Shown here piece after piece: positions 8,708-17,615 of a DNA stretch of 64,000 nucleotides. The notes beneath the pieces are model-generated. The model was given only the letters and a program-made list of their open reading frames with translations, did not search any database and was not told the origin of the DNA. Position 1 is the stretch's first letter; each line of letters begins with the position of its first letter. Source of the DNA: Pelagibius litoralis (GTDB taxonomy: Bacteria > Pseudomonadota > Alphaproteobacteria > Kiloniellales > Kiloniellaceae); NCBI RefSeq assembly GCF_011683915.1, contig NZ_JAAQPH010000002.1:310001-374000 (forward strand). The letters are read 5' to 3'. The translations under genes and the position numbers were made by a program.

Positions 8708-9391
8708 CTACTCGGCTGCCTTGCCGTAGTGCAGACCGCAGCCGCGCAGCACCATACGTACTATGGTATCGGCTGCCTCGTCAAAATCCCGCGCAGTCAT
8801 CTGGCGCCGCCCCACCAGGGCGGCGACCTGAACCTCGAAGTCGGCGTAGTGCTGGGTCGCGGCCCAGATCACGGAAAACAGGTGAACCGGGTCGATCGGT
8901 TCCATCTTGCCTTGCGCCACCCAGCTTTCCAGCACCCGCGACTTGCGCTTCACCAGGCTTTTCAGATCGTTCTTCAGAAAGTCGCCGGTGTGCTTGGCGC
9001 CGCGGATCATTTCGTTGGCATAGACGCGTGAGGCGAGGGGCCGTTCACGGGAGTGAACGACCTTGGCCTTGATGTAGTCGGCCAGGGCTTCGGCGGGGTC
9101 GCTGTCCTCGGTCAGGCGGTCGAGCTCACCCAGCCAGAGCGCCAGAATGTCGTCGAGCACGGCGCGGTAGAGCGTTTCCTTGGTGCCGAAGTAGTAATGG
9201 ACGTTGGCCTTGGGCAGGCCGGCGCGCTCGGCAATGGCGGCGGTGGTCGCCCCGCGGTAACCCTGTTCGGCAAAGACCTCTTCGGCGGCCTGCAGGATGA
9301 GCGCCCGGTTGCGCAGCCGGATATGGCCCGGACCGGTCTCCTCCTTCTCAACCTCTTTGCCGAGGTTTTCTTTCGTTGCCGTTTCGCTCAT
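8708..9391 (-). CDS. rutR: TetR-family regulator, RutR-like
   Basis: A 227-residue TetR regulator. The HTH region (about residues 24-70) contains AAEEVFAEQGYRGATTAAIAERAGL and the recognition helix segment PKANVHYYFGTKETLY; the YYF-K-LY pattern is typical. The C-terminal domain (WAATQHYADFEVQ) matches the RutR/YcdC-type ligand domain, which in E. coli binds uracil and thymine. The start at 9391 is preferred over an upstream in-frame codon at 9484 because it leaves the normal short N-terminus. It is divergent from preT, and the intergenic region contains two near-consensus RutR palindromes. The gene therefore very likely represses the pyrimidine genes here and itself. Confidence 0.88.
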   Translation of the reverse strand: MSETATKENLGKEVEKEETGPGHIRLRNRALILQAAEEVFAEQGYRGATTAAIAERAGLPKANVHYYFGTKETLYRAVLDDILALWLGELDRLTEDSDPAEALADYIKAKVVHSRERPLASRVYANEMIRGAKHTGDFLKNDLKSLVKRKSRVLESWVAQGKMEPIDPVHLFSVIWAATQHYADFEVQVAALVGRRQMTARDFDEAADTIVRMVLRGCGLHYGKAAE

Positions 9392-9468
9392 CGGCCGGGG
9401 CCATCCTCTATCGATCGTTCGTCTGCGGGCTTCTTTGGCCCGCGGCAGGCACTTGGAGTTTCTAAAAC

Positions 9469-9484
9469 CTGACCAATTGGTCAA
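9469..9484. promoter_or_regulatory. RutR-type operator 1 (rutR-preT region)
   Basis: CTGACCAATTGGTCAA is a near-perfect palindrome that differs at one base from the E. coli RutR consensus TTGACCAnnTGGTCAA. It lies between the divergent rutR and preT genes. Its centre is 22 bp, about two helical turns, from operator 2. Confidence 0.85.
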
Positions 9485-9490
9485 AATTAA

Positions 9491-9506
9491 TTGACCGCTT
9501 GGTCAA
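9491..9506. promoter_or_regulatory. RutR-type operator 2, overlapping the preT promoter
   Basis: TTGACCGCTTGGTCAA matches the RutR consensus except for G at position 7. Its first six bases also make a good -35 element for preT. A candidate -10, TACAGT, lies at 9515-9520 after an 18-bp spacer, so bound regulator would block RNA polymerase. The promoter assignment is inference. Confidence 0.8.
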
Positions 9507-9584
9507 GGTAAGGCTACAGTCTTATACAACAACGACGCAAGGCGCCGTAAGAGCGTAAGCAGTCAAATGATCGGGGAGATCAGG

Positions 9585-10934
9585 ATGGGTACCCAACCGG
9601 ACATCGTGGCCGGGCGTTTGCCTGATTCCGCCTACGCGGAAAACTTCAGCGATGTGCATCCGCCGCTCGACCGCAAGGCGGCATTGATCGAATCCAGCCG
9701 TTGCTACTTCTGCTACGACGCGCCCTGTATCGAGGCCTGTCCGACCGGCATCGATATTCCCAGCTTCATTCGTAAAATCTCCACCGACAATGTCCGTGGG
9801 GCGGCGCAGGATATCCTGGACGAGAACATCATGGGCGGCGCCTGTGCCAGGGTCTGCCCGACCGAGGTTCTGTGTGAGGAAGCCTGTGTGCGCAACACAC
9901 AGGAGCACAAGCCGGTGCAGATCGGCCTGCTGCAGCGCTATGCCACCGACGCGTTGATGGACGAGGGGACGCACCCCTTCACCCGCGCGGCGTCCAGCGG
10001 CAAGCGCATCGCCGTTGTGGGTGCCGGTCCGGCCGGGCTGTCCTGCGCGCATCGCGCGGCCATGCTGGGCCATGACGTGGTGGTCTTCGAGGCCAAACCC
10101 AAAGCCGGCGGGCTGAACGAGTACGGCATTGCGGCCTACAAACTGCCCGACGAATTCGCCAGGCGTGAAGTCGACTTCATTCTCGACATCGGCGGCATTG
10201 AGATCCGTAACGATCAGGCCCTGGGCCGGGACTTCTCCCTGGCCGACCTGCGGCGCGACTATGATGCTGTGTTTCTGGGCATGGGCCTCGGCGGCGTGCG
10301 CGCCCTCGGCTTGGAGGGCGAAGACCTGGAAGGCGTCTATAACGCCGTCGACTACATCGCCGAGCTGCGCCAGAGCGACGATCTGAAGTCCCTGCCGGTC
10401 GGCCGCAAGGTGGTAGTGATCGGTGGCGGCAACACCGCCATCGACATCGCCGTGCAGGTCAAGCGCCTGGGCGCGGAGGACGTCACCCTGGTCTATCGCC
10501 GGGGCGCCGATGCCATGTCGGCCACCGGGCATGAGCAGGAATTCGCCCAGGTCAACGGCGTGAAGATCAAGCACTGGGCCCAGCCGCGTGAGCTGCGCGG
10601 CGCGCATGGGCGCATCACCGATGTCGTCTTTGAGTACACGCAGCTCGACGACAGCGGGCGTCTCGCCGGGACCGGCGATGCTTTCAGCCTGCCGGCCGAC
10701 ATGGTCTTCAAGGCGATCGGCCAGCAGATGCTGCCATTGCCCCAGGCGAACGGCGGTTCCGAGTTGCTGGAGATGGACGGCGCCTGCATCGCGGTGAACG
10801 AGGATCGTCAAAGTTCCCTGCCGGATGTCTGGGCCGGCGGCGACTGCGTTTCAATCAGCGAAGACCTGACGGTGGCTGCCGTACAGGACGGCAAACTGGC
10901 CGCCCAGGCCATCGATTCCTTCCTGCGCCGCTGA
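9585..10934 (+). CDS. preT: NAD-dependent dihydropyrimidine dehydrogenase subunit PreT
   Basis: A 449-residue FAD/NAD(H) subunit of bacterial dihydropyrimidine dehydrogenase, which reduces uracil and thymine to the 5,6-dihydro forms with PreA. The N-terminal iron-sulfur domain has CYFCYDAPCIEACPTGID and CARVCPTEVLCEEAC. Next come the FAD motif VVGAGPAGLSCA, the NADH motif VVIGGGNTAIDIA, and the C-terminal AGGDCV flavin contact. The start at 9585 is preferred to 9567 because GGGGAG lies 7-8 bases before it. It is the first gene of a rightward operon with preA, the M20 hydrolase and an ABC importer, and is controlled from the RutR-type boxes just upstream. Confidence 0.95.
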   Translation: MGTQPDIVAGRLPDSAYAENFSDVHPPLDRKAALIESSRCYFCYDAPCIEACPTGIDIPSFIRKISTDNVRGAAQDILDENIMGGACARVCPTEVLCEEACVRNTQEHKPVQIGLLQRYATDALMDEGTHPFTRAASSGKRIAVVGAGPAGLSCAHRAAMLGHDVVVFEAKPKAGGLNEYGIAAYKLPDEFARREVDFILDIGGIEIRNDQALGRDFSLADLRRDYDAVFLGMGLGGVRALGLEGEDLEGVYNAVDYIAELRQSDDLKSLPVGRKVVVIGGGNTAIDIAVQVKRLGAEDVTLVYRRGADAMSATGHEQEFAQVNGVKIKHWAQPRELRGAHGRITDVVFEYTQLDDSGRLAGTGDAFSLPADMVFKAIGQQMLPLPQANGGSELLEMDGACIAVNEDRQSSLPDVWAGGDCVSISEDLTVAAVQDGKLAAQAIDSFLRR

Positions 10935-10971
10935 GGCGGGCCGCGGGAAACCGAACCAAGGGAGACGAGAT

Positions 10972-12249
10972 ATGGCTGACCTTCGTTGCGAAATCGGCGG
11001 CGTGAAGTCGCCCAATCCCTTCTGGCTGGCCTCGGCGCCGCCGACGGATAAAGAGTATAACGTGGTCCGCGCCTTCAAGGCGGGCTGGGGCGGCGTCGTC
11101 TGGAAGACCCTGGGCGAAGACCCGCCGGTGGTGAATGTCTCCTCGCGCTATGGGGCCATGAGCTACAACGGCACCCGCATGGCCGGCTTCAACAATATCG
11201 AGCTGATCACTGACCGCCCCCTGGATGTGAACCTGCGCGAGATCAAGCAGGTAAAGAAGGACTGGCCGGACCGCGCCATGGTGGTCTCGCTGATGGTGCC
11301 CTGCGAGGAAGAGAACTGGCGCGCCATTCTGGCGAAGGTCGAGGAGACCGGTGCCGACGGCGTCGAACTGAACTTCGGCTGCCCGCACGGCATGTCGGAG
11401 CGCGGCATGGGCTCGGCCGTCGGCCAGGTGCCGGAATACATCGAGATGGTGACCCGTTGGTGCAAGAAGCACACCCGCATGCCGGTCCTGGTCAAGCTGA
11501 CGCCCAACGTGACCAACGTGCTGGGCCCGGCGCGCGCCGCCAAGGCGGGGGGCGCCGACGCAGTTTCCCTGATCAACACCATCAACTCCATTGTCTCGGT
11601 CGATCTGGACGTCATGGCGCCGACCCCCACGGTGGACGGCAAGGGCACCCACGGCGGTTACTGCGGCCCCGCGGTGAAACCCATCGCCATGCATATGGTA
11701 GCGGAGATCGCCCGCGACCAGGAATGCGCCGGCATACCGATTTCCGGCATCGGCGGCATCAGCAACTGGCGCGACGCGGCGGAATTCATGACCCTGGGCG
11801 CCGGTTCGGTCCAGGTCTGCACCGCCGCCATGCACAAGGGCTTCAAGATCGTCGAGGATATGATCGACGGCCTGGGTTATTGGATGGACGAAAAGGGTTA
11901 TGGAACCCTGGACGACTTCCGCGGCGCCGCGGTGCCCAACGTGACCGACTGGAAGTACCTCGACCTCAATTATGAAACCGTCGCCAAGATCGACCAGGAC
12001 CTTTGCATCAAATGCGGGCTCTGCCACATTGCCTGCGAAGATACCTCGCACCAGGCCATCGCCGCGGAGAAGAACGGCGGGGCCAGGCGCTACGAGGTGA
12101 TCGATGCCGAGTGCGTCGGCTGTAACCTCTGCATGCATGTCTGCCCGGTGGAGGACTGCATCACCATGGTCGAGGTCGACAACGGCAAGGACTACATGAA
12201 CTGGACGCAGGACCCGCGCAATCCGATGAACCAGAAGGCAGCGGAGTAA
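10972..12249 (+). CDS. preA: NAD-dependent dihydropyrimidine dehydrogenase subunit PreA
   Basis: A 425-residue FMN-containing catalytic subunit. An N-terminal DHOD-like TIM barrel (residues 1-310) carries ELNFGCPHGMSERGMG, KLTPNVTNV and PISGIGGI. The C-terminal ferredoxin domain has two 4Fe-4S motifs, CIKCGLCHIACED (from C345) and CVGCNLCMHVCP (from C381). In the mobile active-site loop the position of the human catalytic Cys671 (GMGLACGQ) is Val150 here (GMGSAVGQ). I believe bacterial PreA proteins vary at this site, so this need not mean loss of activity. It lies 37 bases after preT. Confidence 0.95.
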   Translation: MADLRCEIGGVKSPNPFWLASAPPTDKEYNVVRAFKAGWGGVVWKTLGEDPPVVNVSSRYGAMSYNGTRMAGFNNIELITDRPLDVNLREIKQVKKDWPDRAMVVSLMVPCEEENWRAILAKVEETGADGVELNFGCPHGMSERGMGSAVGQVPEYIEMVTRWCKKHTRMPVLVKLTPNVTNVLGPARAAKAGGADAVSLINTINSIVSVDLDVMAPTPTVDGKGTHGGYCGPAVKPIAMHMVAEIARDQECAGIPISGIGGISNWRDAAEFMTLGAGSVQVCTAAMHKGFKIVEDMIDGLGYWMDEKGYGTLDDFRGAAVPNVTDWKYLDLNYETVAKIDQDLCIKCGLCHIACEDTSHQAIAAEKNGGARRYEVIDAECVGCNLCMHVCPVEDCITMVEVDNGKDYMNWTQDPRNPMNQKAAE

Positions 12250-12282
12250 GCGGCGCGCGTTTGAACAGGGGATTGGCAATCG

Positions 12283-13521
12283 ATGACGTTGAAAAACCTG
12301 ACGGTCAACCAGGACCGGCTTTGGGACTCCTTGATGGAAATGGCCAAGATCGGCCCGGGCATCGCCGGCGGTAACTGCCGCCTGGCGCTCAGCGATTTTG
12401 ACCGCGAGGGCAGGGACCTCTTCGTTCGCTGGTGCCAGGAAGCAGGCTGTTCGATCACCGTGGACAAGATGGGCAACATCTTCGCGCGGCGGCCGGGCAC
12501 CGATCCCTCGATGGCCCCGGTGACCACCGGCAGCCACCTGGATACCCAGCCGACCGGCGGCAAGTTCGACGGCGTTTTCGGGGTGCTGGCGGGGCTGGAG
12601 GTCATCCGGACCCTGAACGATCACGGCGTCGAGACGACGGCGCCGGTCGAGGTGTCGGTCTGGACCAATGAAGAGGGTTCGCGCTTTGCTCCGGCCATGG
12701 TCGCCTCCGGCGTTTTCGCCGGGGTTTTCGACCTGGACTACGGGCACTCCCGCGCCGATATCGACGGCAAGACCATCGGCGATGAACTGGAGCGCATCGG
12801 TTACAAGGGCGACGAGACGCCGGGCGAACACCCGATCCGCGCCTTTTTCGAAGCCCACATCGAACAGGGCCCGATCCTGGAAGCCGAGGAAAAGACCATT
12901 GGTGTGGTGACCGGCGCCCAGGGACAGCGCTGGTTCGAGGCGACGCTGACCGGTTCGGAGTCCCACGCCGGGACGACGCCGATGAACCGGCGCAAGGATG
13001 CCCTGGTGGCGGCTTCGAAACTGGTGACCGCCATCAACGAGATCGCGCTGGCCAATGCCCCCCATGCGGTCACCACCGTCGGCATGATGCAGGTCAGTCC
13101 GAATTCGCGGAACACGATTCCCGGCTCGGTTTTCATGACCATCGACCTGCGGCACCCCGACGATGCCACACTAAGCCGGATGGAAGAGGAACTGCGCAGC
13201 GCCTGCGCCGGGATCTGCGATCCGGTGGGGATTGCGGCGGAACTGGAGAACATCTGGTACTCGCCGCCGATCAGCTTTGATCCGGATTGTGTCTCGGCCG
13301 TGAAGAATGCGGCAGGGACCGCCGGCTACGGCAACATGGATATCATTTCCGGCGCCGGCCACGATGCCTGCTACATCAGCCGGGTGGCGCCGACCGCCAT
13401 GATCTTTGTCCCTTGCGAGGACGGCGTCAGCCACAACGAGGCCGAGAGCGCCACGCCCCAGGACCTGGCTGCCGGCTGCAACGTGCTGCTGCACGCCATG
13501 CTGGAGCGGGCTAGTGCTTGA
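12283..13521 (+). CDS. Zn-dependent M20-family hydrolase (allantoate amidohydrolase / N-carbamoyl-amino-acid hydrolase type)
   Basis: A 412-residue binuclear-metal amidohydrolase of peptidase family M20, the group that includes AllC, AmaB/HyuC and bacterial beta-ureidopropionases. Metal and catalytic motifs are TGSHLDTQPTGGKFDG (His, Asp), VWTNEEGSRFAP (Glu-Glu), AFFEAHIEQGP (His) and a C-terminal His in DGVSHNEAE. The substrate-contact segment is SESHAGTTPMNRRKD. In this operon, directly after preTA, cleavage of N-carbamoyl-beta-alanine (third step of reductive pyrimidine degradation) is the best guess. A second, unrelated beta-ureidopropionase sits at 28170, so one of the two may serve another carbamoyl compound. 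Confidence 0.88.
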   Translation: MTLKNLTVNQDRLWDSLMEMAKIGPGIAGGNCRLALSDFDREGRDLFVRWCQEAGCSITVDKMGNIFARRPGTDPSMAPVTTGSHLDTQPTGGKFDGVFGVLAGLEVIRTLNDHGVETTAPVEVSVWTNEEGSRFAPAMVASGVFAGVFDLDYGHSRADIDGKTIGDELERIGYKGDETPGEHPIRAFFEAHIEQGPILEAEEKTIGVVTGAQGQRWFEATLTGSESHAGTTPMNRRKDALVAASKLVTAINEIALANAPHAVTTVGMMQVSPNSRNTIPGSVFMTIDLRHPDDATLSRMEEELRSACAGICDPVGIAAELENIWYSPPISFDPDCVSAVKNAAGTAGYGNMDIISGAGHDACYISRVAPTAMIFVPCEDGVSHNEAESATPQDLAAGCNVLLHAMLERASA

Positions 13522-13581
13522 CCTTTCCGGCCGAACAGGCAGGAATGACGCCAACTCCCTAACAAGGGGGGCGTGACGGGG

Positions 13582-14415
13582 ATGGCGTTAGAGGCGGTTA
13601 TGCAGCAGGGGGAAGCGGAAACGGCAGGCAGTGCGGCCAGGCCGGTCATCGAGGTCGAGAATCTTTCGCTCACCTTCGAGACCGCCGATGCGCCGGTCTA
13701 CGCCCTCTCCGAAGTGAATCTCACCGTCAATGCCGGTGACTTCGTTTCCTTTATCGGGCCCTCGGGTTGCGGCAAGACCACCCTTTTGCGGGTCATCGCC
13801 GATCTTGAGCATCAGACCGGCGGCACGATCAGCGTGAACGGCGTCTCGCCGGAAGAGGCGCGCCGGGCGCGGGCCTACGGCTACGTCTTCCAGGCCCCGG
13901 CGCTCTATCCCTGGCGTACGGTGGAGCGCAACGTCATGCTGCCGCTGGAAATCATGGGGATGACCAGTGCCGAACGGCAGGCGCGGGCGGCGCGCTACCT
14001 GGATCTCGTAAATCTTGGGGGTTTCGAGAAGAAGTTTCCCTGGCAGCTTTCCGGCGGTATGCAGCAGCGCGTCTCCATCGCCCGCGCGCTCTCCTTCGAG
14101 CCCGATCTGCTGTTGATGGACGAGCCCTTCGGCGCCTTGGACGAGATCACCCGCGATCATCTGAACGAACAGCTTCTGCGCTTGTGGGAGCGTACCGGCA
14201 AGACCGTGGTTTTCGTGACCCATTCGATTCCGGAGGCGGTGTTCCTGTCTTCTAAGATCGTCGTCATGTCACCGCGCCCCGGCCGTATCATCGACGTCAT
14301 CGACTGCAACCTGCCGGCGGACCGCACGCTGGACAGCCGCGAGAGCAACGAGTTCGCGGAGATCGCCCATCGGGTCCGCGAAGGCCTGCGGGCCGGACAC
14401 AGCTATGACGACTGA
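13582..14415 (+). CDS. ABC transporter ATP-binding protein (NitT/TauT-type)
   Basis: A 277-residue cytosolic ATPase. Walker A is GPSGCGKTT, followed by a Q-loop YVFQAPALYPW, signature LSGGMQQR, Walker B LLLMDEPFGALD and switch His in VFVTHSI. It is similar to SsuB/TauB/ThiZ-type subunits. The ATG at 13582 has AAGGGGGG ten bases upstream, while the in-frame GTG at 13573 is only one base from that purine tract. It overlaps the next gene by 11 bases. It powers the importer formed with the two permeases and the NMT1-like binding protein downstream, in an operon dedicated to pyrimidine degradation. Confidence 0.92.
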   Translation: MALEAVMQQGEAETAGSAARPVIEVENLSLTFETADAPVYALSEVNLTVNAGDFVSFIGPSGCGKTTLLRVIADLEHQTGGTISVNGVSPEEARRARAYGYVFQAPALYPWRTVERNVMLPLEIMGMTSAERQARAARYLDLVNLGGFEKKFPWQLSGGMQQRVSIARALSFEPDLLLMDEPFGALDEITRDHLNEQLLRLWERTGKTVVFVTHSIPEAVFLSSKIVVMSPRPGRIIDVIDCNLPADRTLDSRESNEFAEIAHRVREGLRAGHSYDD

Positions 14416-15331
14416 GGCCATCGCCGGGCCTTCCAAATCCACTCCCGGGCTGCTGTCCCGGGCTTTCGCCGGCCGTAGCGGCCCGCTTGCGGTGGTCTGC
14501 CTGGCGATCTTCGTGCTCTGGTATCTTGGAACGGTCTGGCTGAACGCGCCTCTCCTGATCGACCGCTATGAGCGGGAGGGACAGGACTGGTCGATCACCG
14601 GTCTGGCCGGGGACGCCATGGCGATGGAGCGGCCAATCCTGCCGGCGCCCCACCAGGTGGTTGAGGAACTGAACAAGTCGATCCTGCAGCGCAGCGTCAC
14701 CTCCAAGCGCAGCCTGATCTACCACGCTTGGGTGACGCTTTCCTCGACCTTGCTGGGCTTTGCCATGGGTACGCTGCTGGGGATCGTACTCGCTGTCGGC
14801 ATTGTCCATGTGAACACGCTCGACCGCTCACTGCTGCCCTGGGTGATCGCTTCCCAGACCATTCCGATCCTGGCGATTGCCCCCATGGTCATCGTGGTGC
14901 TAGGCAACATCGGCTTTACGGGGCTGGTGCCCAAGGCCTTGATTTCCATGTATCTCTGTTTCTTCCCGGTGACCATCGGCATGGTGAAGGGCCTGCGCTC
15001 GCCCGATCCGCTGCAGATGGACCTGATGCGCACCTACAGCGCCAGCAAGGTGCAGGTCTTCTGGCAGCTGCGCTGGCCGTCGTCGGTGCCTTTCCTCTTC
15101 GCCAGCCTGAAGGTGGCCATCGCCATCTCGCTGGTCGGCGCCATCGTCGGCGAACTGCCGACCGGTGCCCAGGCCGGCATCGGCGCGCGCCTGCTGGTCG
15201 GTAGCTACTACGGCCAGACGGTGCAGATCTGGGCGGCGCTGCTGACCGCCGCCGCCATGGCGGGGATGCTGGTCGCCGCCATGGGCGGCATCGAGCGGCT
15301 GGTGCTGCGCCGTTCGGGGGCACGGCCATGA
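14405..15331 (+). CDS. ABC transporter permease (NitT/TauT-type), first subunit
   Basis: A 308-residue inner-membrane permease with about six transmembrane helices. The EAA-like loop lies around MRTYSASKVQVFWQLRWPSS, followed by ASLKVAIAISLVGAIVGE, both typical of the SsuC/ThiX branch. An extra loop of about 60 residues after the first helix (LNAPLLIDRYEREGQDW to VTSKRSLIYHAW) faces the periplasm. It overlaps the ATPase gene upstream and shares an ATGA start/stop overlap with the second permease, so the genes are translationally coupled. Confidence 0.9.
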   Translation: MTTEAIAGPSKSTPGLLSRAFAGRSGPLAVVCLAIFVLWYLGTVWLNAPLLIDRYEREGQDWSITGLAGDAMAMERPILPAPHQVVEELNKSILQRSVTSKRSLIYHAWVTLSSTLLGFAMGTLLGIVLAVGIVHVNTLDRSLLPWVIASQTIPILAIAPMVIVVLGNIGFTGLVPKALISMYLCFFPVTIGMVKGLRSPDPLQMDLMRTYSASKVQVFWQLRWPSSVPFLFASLKVAIAISLVGAIVGELPTGAQAGIGARLLVGSYYGQTVQIWAALLTAAAMAGMLVAAMGGIERLVLRRSGARP

Positions 15332-16473
15332 AGACCTTGCGGCAAGAGAGCGCTGTCCTGGCGTCAATGTCCATACTGCTCGCAGCATTGTTGCTGCCGC
15401 TGGGGCATTCCCCCGACGGGCGCAGTATCGGCTGGTTCGAGTGGCCGGAACTCGTGGTTGGCGTGTTAGTGCCGGTGACTGCACTCATCGTTCAGAGGTT
15501 CATCGGGCGCCGCGGATTCTTGTCCGGCCTTATGCTGGCAGCCGCCGCAACGGTTGGCGCCTGGGCACCCTTGACGGCCATTGAGAAGTTGCAGGCCGCA
15601 GAATGGACGATCGGCGCCGGGGCTTTAGGGATCTGGCTCTTTGTCTTCGGTCTCTGCTTCCTGGTTTGGCAGTCGCTCAACCTTCTCTCCGAGGCGTCTT
15701 CCGAACGAGGCGCGCCTCGGATTCTCGGCCTGCTGGTGCCCGGGCTCTTCGGTGCCTGGCTGATCTATCTCTGGCAGGTCGGGGTGACCGGCTTCGACGT
15801 GCCCTCGGTGCTGCTGCCGTCGCCGGGGCGCATCGCCGATGTCTTCATGGCCTCGACCGATACCCTGCAGGCGGACTTCTACCAGACCTTTCTCAAGTCG
15901 GTGCTCTCGGGCTTCGTCATGGGCTGCGGCAGCGGTTTCCTGGTTGCGGTTCTGGTGGACCGGGTGCCCTTCCTGCAGCGCGGCCTGCTGCCCCTCGGCA
16001 ACTTCGTCTCCGCGCTGCCCATCGTCGGCGTGGCGCCGATCATGGTGATGTGGTTCGGCTTTGACTGGCAGTCCAAGGCCGCGGTCGTGGTCATAATGAC
16101 CTTCTTTCCCATGCTGGTGAACACCATCGCTGGCCTGCACGCGACCCAGGCGATGGAGCGCGATCTGATGCGCTCCTATGGCGCCAGCTATCTGCAGACC
16201 CTGGTCCGCGTCAGGCTGCCCAATGCGCTGCCGTTCATTTTCAATGCCTTGAAGATCAACTCCACCCTTGCGCTGATCGGGGCAATCGTGGCCGAATTCT
16301 TCGGCACCCCGATTGTCGGCATGGGTTTTCGGATCTCGACCGAGATCGGCCGCATGAATGTGGAGATGGTCTGGGCGACCATCGCCGTGGCGGCGGTCGC
16401 CGGCTCCCTGTTTTACGGTCTGCTGGCGGTGGCGGAGCGGGCGACGACTTTCTGGCACCCGTCTTATCGATAA
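15328..16473 (+). CDS. ABC transporter permease (NitT/TauT-type) with N-terminal membrane extension
   Basis: A 381-residue permease. The C-terminal roughly 250 residues are a normal NitT/TauT permease, with MRSYGASYLQTLVRVRLPNALPF split between the EAA loop and helix entry, then ALIGAIVAEFFGTP. The N-terminal roughly 125 residues add about four hydrophobic segments (LASMSILLAALLLPLGHS, ELVVGVLVPVTALIV and others) not found in ordinary family members. Pairing two different permeases with one ATPase suggests a heterodimeric channel. It is followed after about 85 bases by the binding protein. Confidence 0.88.
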   Translation: MKTLRQESAVLASMSILLAALLLPLGHSPDGRSIGWFEWPELVVGVLVPVTALIVQRFIGRRGFLSGLMLAAAATVGAWAPLTAIEKLQAAEWTIGAGALGIWLFVFGLCFLVWQSLNLLSEASSERGAPRILGLLVPGLFGAWLIYLWQVGVTGFDVPSVLLPSPGRIADVFMASTDTLQADFYQTFLKSVLSGFVMGCGSGFLVAVLVDRVPFLQRGLLPLGNFVSALPIVGVAPIMVMWFGFDWQSKAAVVVIMTFFPMLVNTIAGLHATQAMERDLMRSYGASYLQTLVRVRLPNALPFIFNALKINSTLALIGAIVAEFFGTPIVGMGFRISTEIGRMNVEMVWATIAVAAVAGSLFYGLLAVAERATTFWHPSYR

Positions 16474-16559
16474 ATGAAGTATAACAACGCCATGGACGGC
16501 GGTTCGGCGAGGAAACCTTAAGAAATAATCGACAAATCTCAATGAAGAGGAGAGGCAAG

Positions 16560-17561
16560 ATGAGAAAACTGATTTCACTGGCGGCAGGGGCGGGGCTGCT
16601 GCTGACGGCGGGCACGGCAAGTGCCGCCGACAAGGTGACGCTGCAGTTGAAGTGGGTGACCCAGGCCCAGTTCGCCGGCTACTTCGTGGCCCAGGACAAA
16701 GGCTTCTACAAAGATGCCGGTCTCGATGTGACCATCAAGCCGGGCGGCCCGGACGTCGCTCCGCCGCAGGTCATCGCCGGTGGCGGCGCCGATGTGGTGA
16801 TCGACTGGATGCCCTCTGCCCTGGCGTCGCGGGAAAAGGGCGTGCCCCTGGTGAACATCGCCCAGGTCTTCAAGAAGTCCGGCATGATGCTGACCTGCCG
16901 CAAGGACAGCGGCATCACCTCGCCGGCTGACTTCAAGGGCCGCACCCTGGGCGTCTGGTTCTTCGGCAACGAATACCCGTTCCTGTCCTGGATGGCCAAG
17001 CTGGGCCTGCCGACCGACGGCAGCGATGGCGGCGTCACGGTTCTGAAGCAGGGTTTCAACGTCGATCCGATCCTGCAGAAGCAGGCCGATTGCGTTTCCA
17101 CCATGACCTACAACGAGTACTGGCAGATCATTGACGCCGGCCTCACCGCCGACGACCTGATCGTCTACAAGTACGAGGACCAGGGTGTGGCCACCCTGGA
17201 AGACGGCCTCTACGTCATGGAAGAAAACCTTGATGATCCGGCCTTCGTCGAAAAGATGTCGCGCTTCGTGGCGGCTTCCCTGAAGGGCTGGGACTACGCC
17301 AAGAACAACGTCAACGAAGCGGCTGATATCGTTCTGGAAAACGATGAAACCGGCGCGCAGACGGAAAAGCATCAGCGGCGCATGATGAGCGAGATTGCCA
17401 AGCTGTTGGAAGGCGGAACCAAAGGGCTGGGATATCTTGAGCCGGGCGACTATGATCGTACGGTCGATACATTGCTGGCCAACGCCTCAACCCCGGTCAT
17501 CACCAAAAAGCCGGAGGGAGCTTGGACCCACGCGGTCTGGGAGAAAGCTTCGGGGATGTAA
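16560..17561 (+). CDS. ABC transporter substrate-binding protein (NMT1/THI5-like)
   Basis: A 333-residue periplasmic protein. The signal peptide spans residues 1-22 (cleavage after ASA). The mature start KVTLQLKWVTQAQFAGYFVA is the signature of the NMT1/THI5-like family, whose members bind pyrimidine precursors of thiamine, riboflavin or other small heterocycles. The ATG at 16560 is preferred to 16542 because GAAGAGGAGAGG lies directly before it. It is the last gene of the preT operon and is followed by a strong terminator. By context the ligand is probably a pyrimidine or dihydropyrimidine/hydantoin-like compound; this is inference. Confidence 0.92.
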   Translation: MRKLISLAAGAGLLLTAGTASAADKVTLQLKWVTQAQFAGYFVAQDKGFYKDAGLDVTIKPGGPDVAPPQVIAGGGADVVIDWMPSALASREKGVPLVNIAQVFKKSGMMLTCRKDSGITSPADFKGRTLGVWFFGNEYPFLSWMAKLGLPTDGSDGGVTVLKQGFNVDPILQKQADCVSTMTYNEYWQIIDAGLTADDLIVYKYEDQGVATLEDGLYVMEENLDDPAFVEKMSRFVAASLKGWDYAKNNVNEAADIVLENDETGAQTEKHQRRMMSEIAKLLEGGTKGLGYLEPGDYDRTVDTLLANASTPVITKKPEGAWTHAVWEKASGM

Positions 17562-17583
17562 GATCTTCACTCCGGGGGGTGGA

Positions 17584-17613
17584 GGGGGAGCGCATTGGCG
17601 CTCCCCCTTTTTT
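17584..17613 (+). terminator. Rho-independent terminator of the preT operon
   Basis: GGGGGAGCGC (17584-17593) pairs perfectly with GCGCTCCCCC (17598-17607) around a four-base loop, followed directly by six T. It lies 22 bases after the stop of the binding-protein gene and also separates it from the convergent Cys-rich gene. Confidence 0.95.
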
Positions 17614-17615
17614 AT

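Noticed and set aside
10855-13155. A 766-codon open frame on the minus strand
   Set aside because: It is antisense to preT, preA and the M20 hydrolase, whose motifs are unmistakable. Its translation is His/Gly/Val-rich without any domain, a usual mirror of GC-rich genes.
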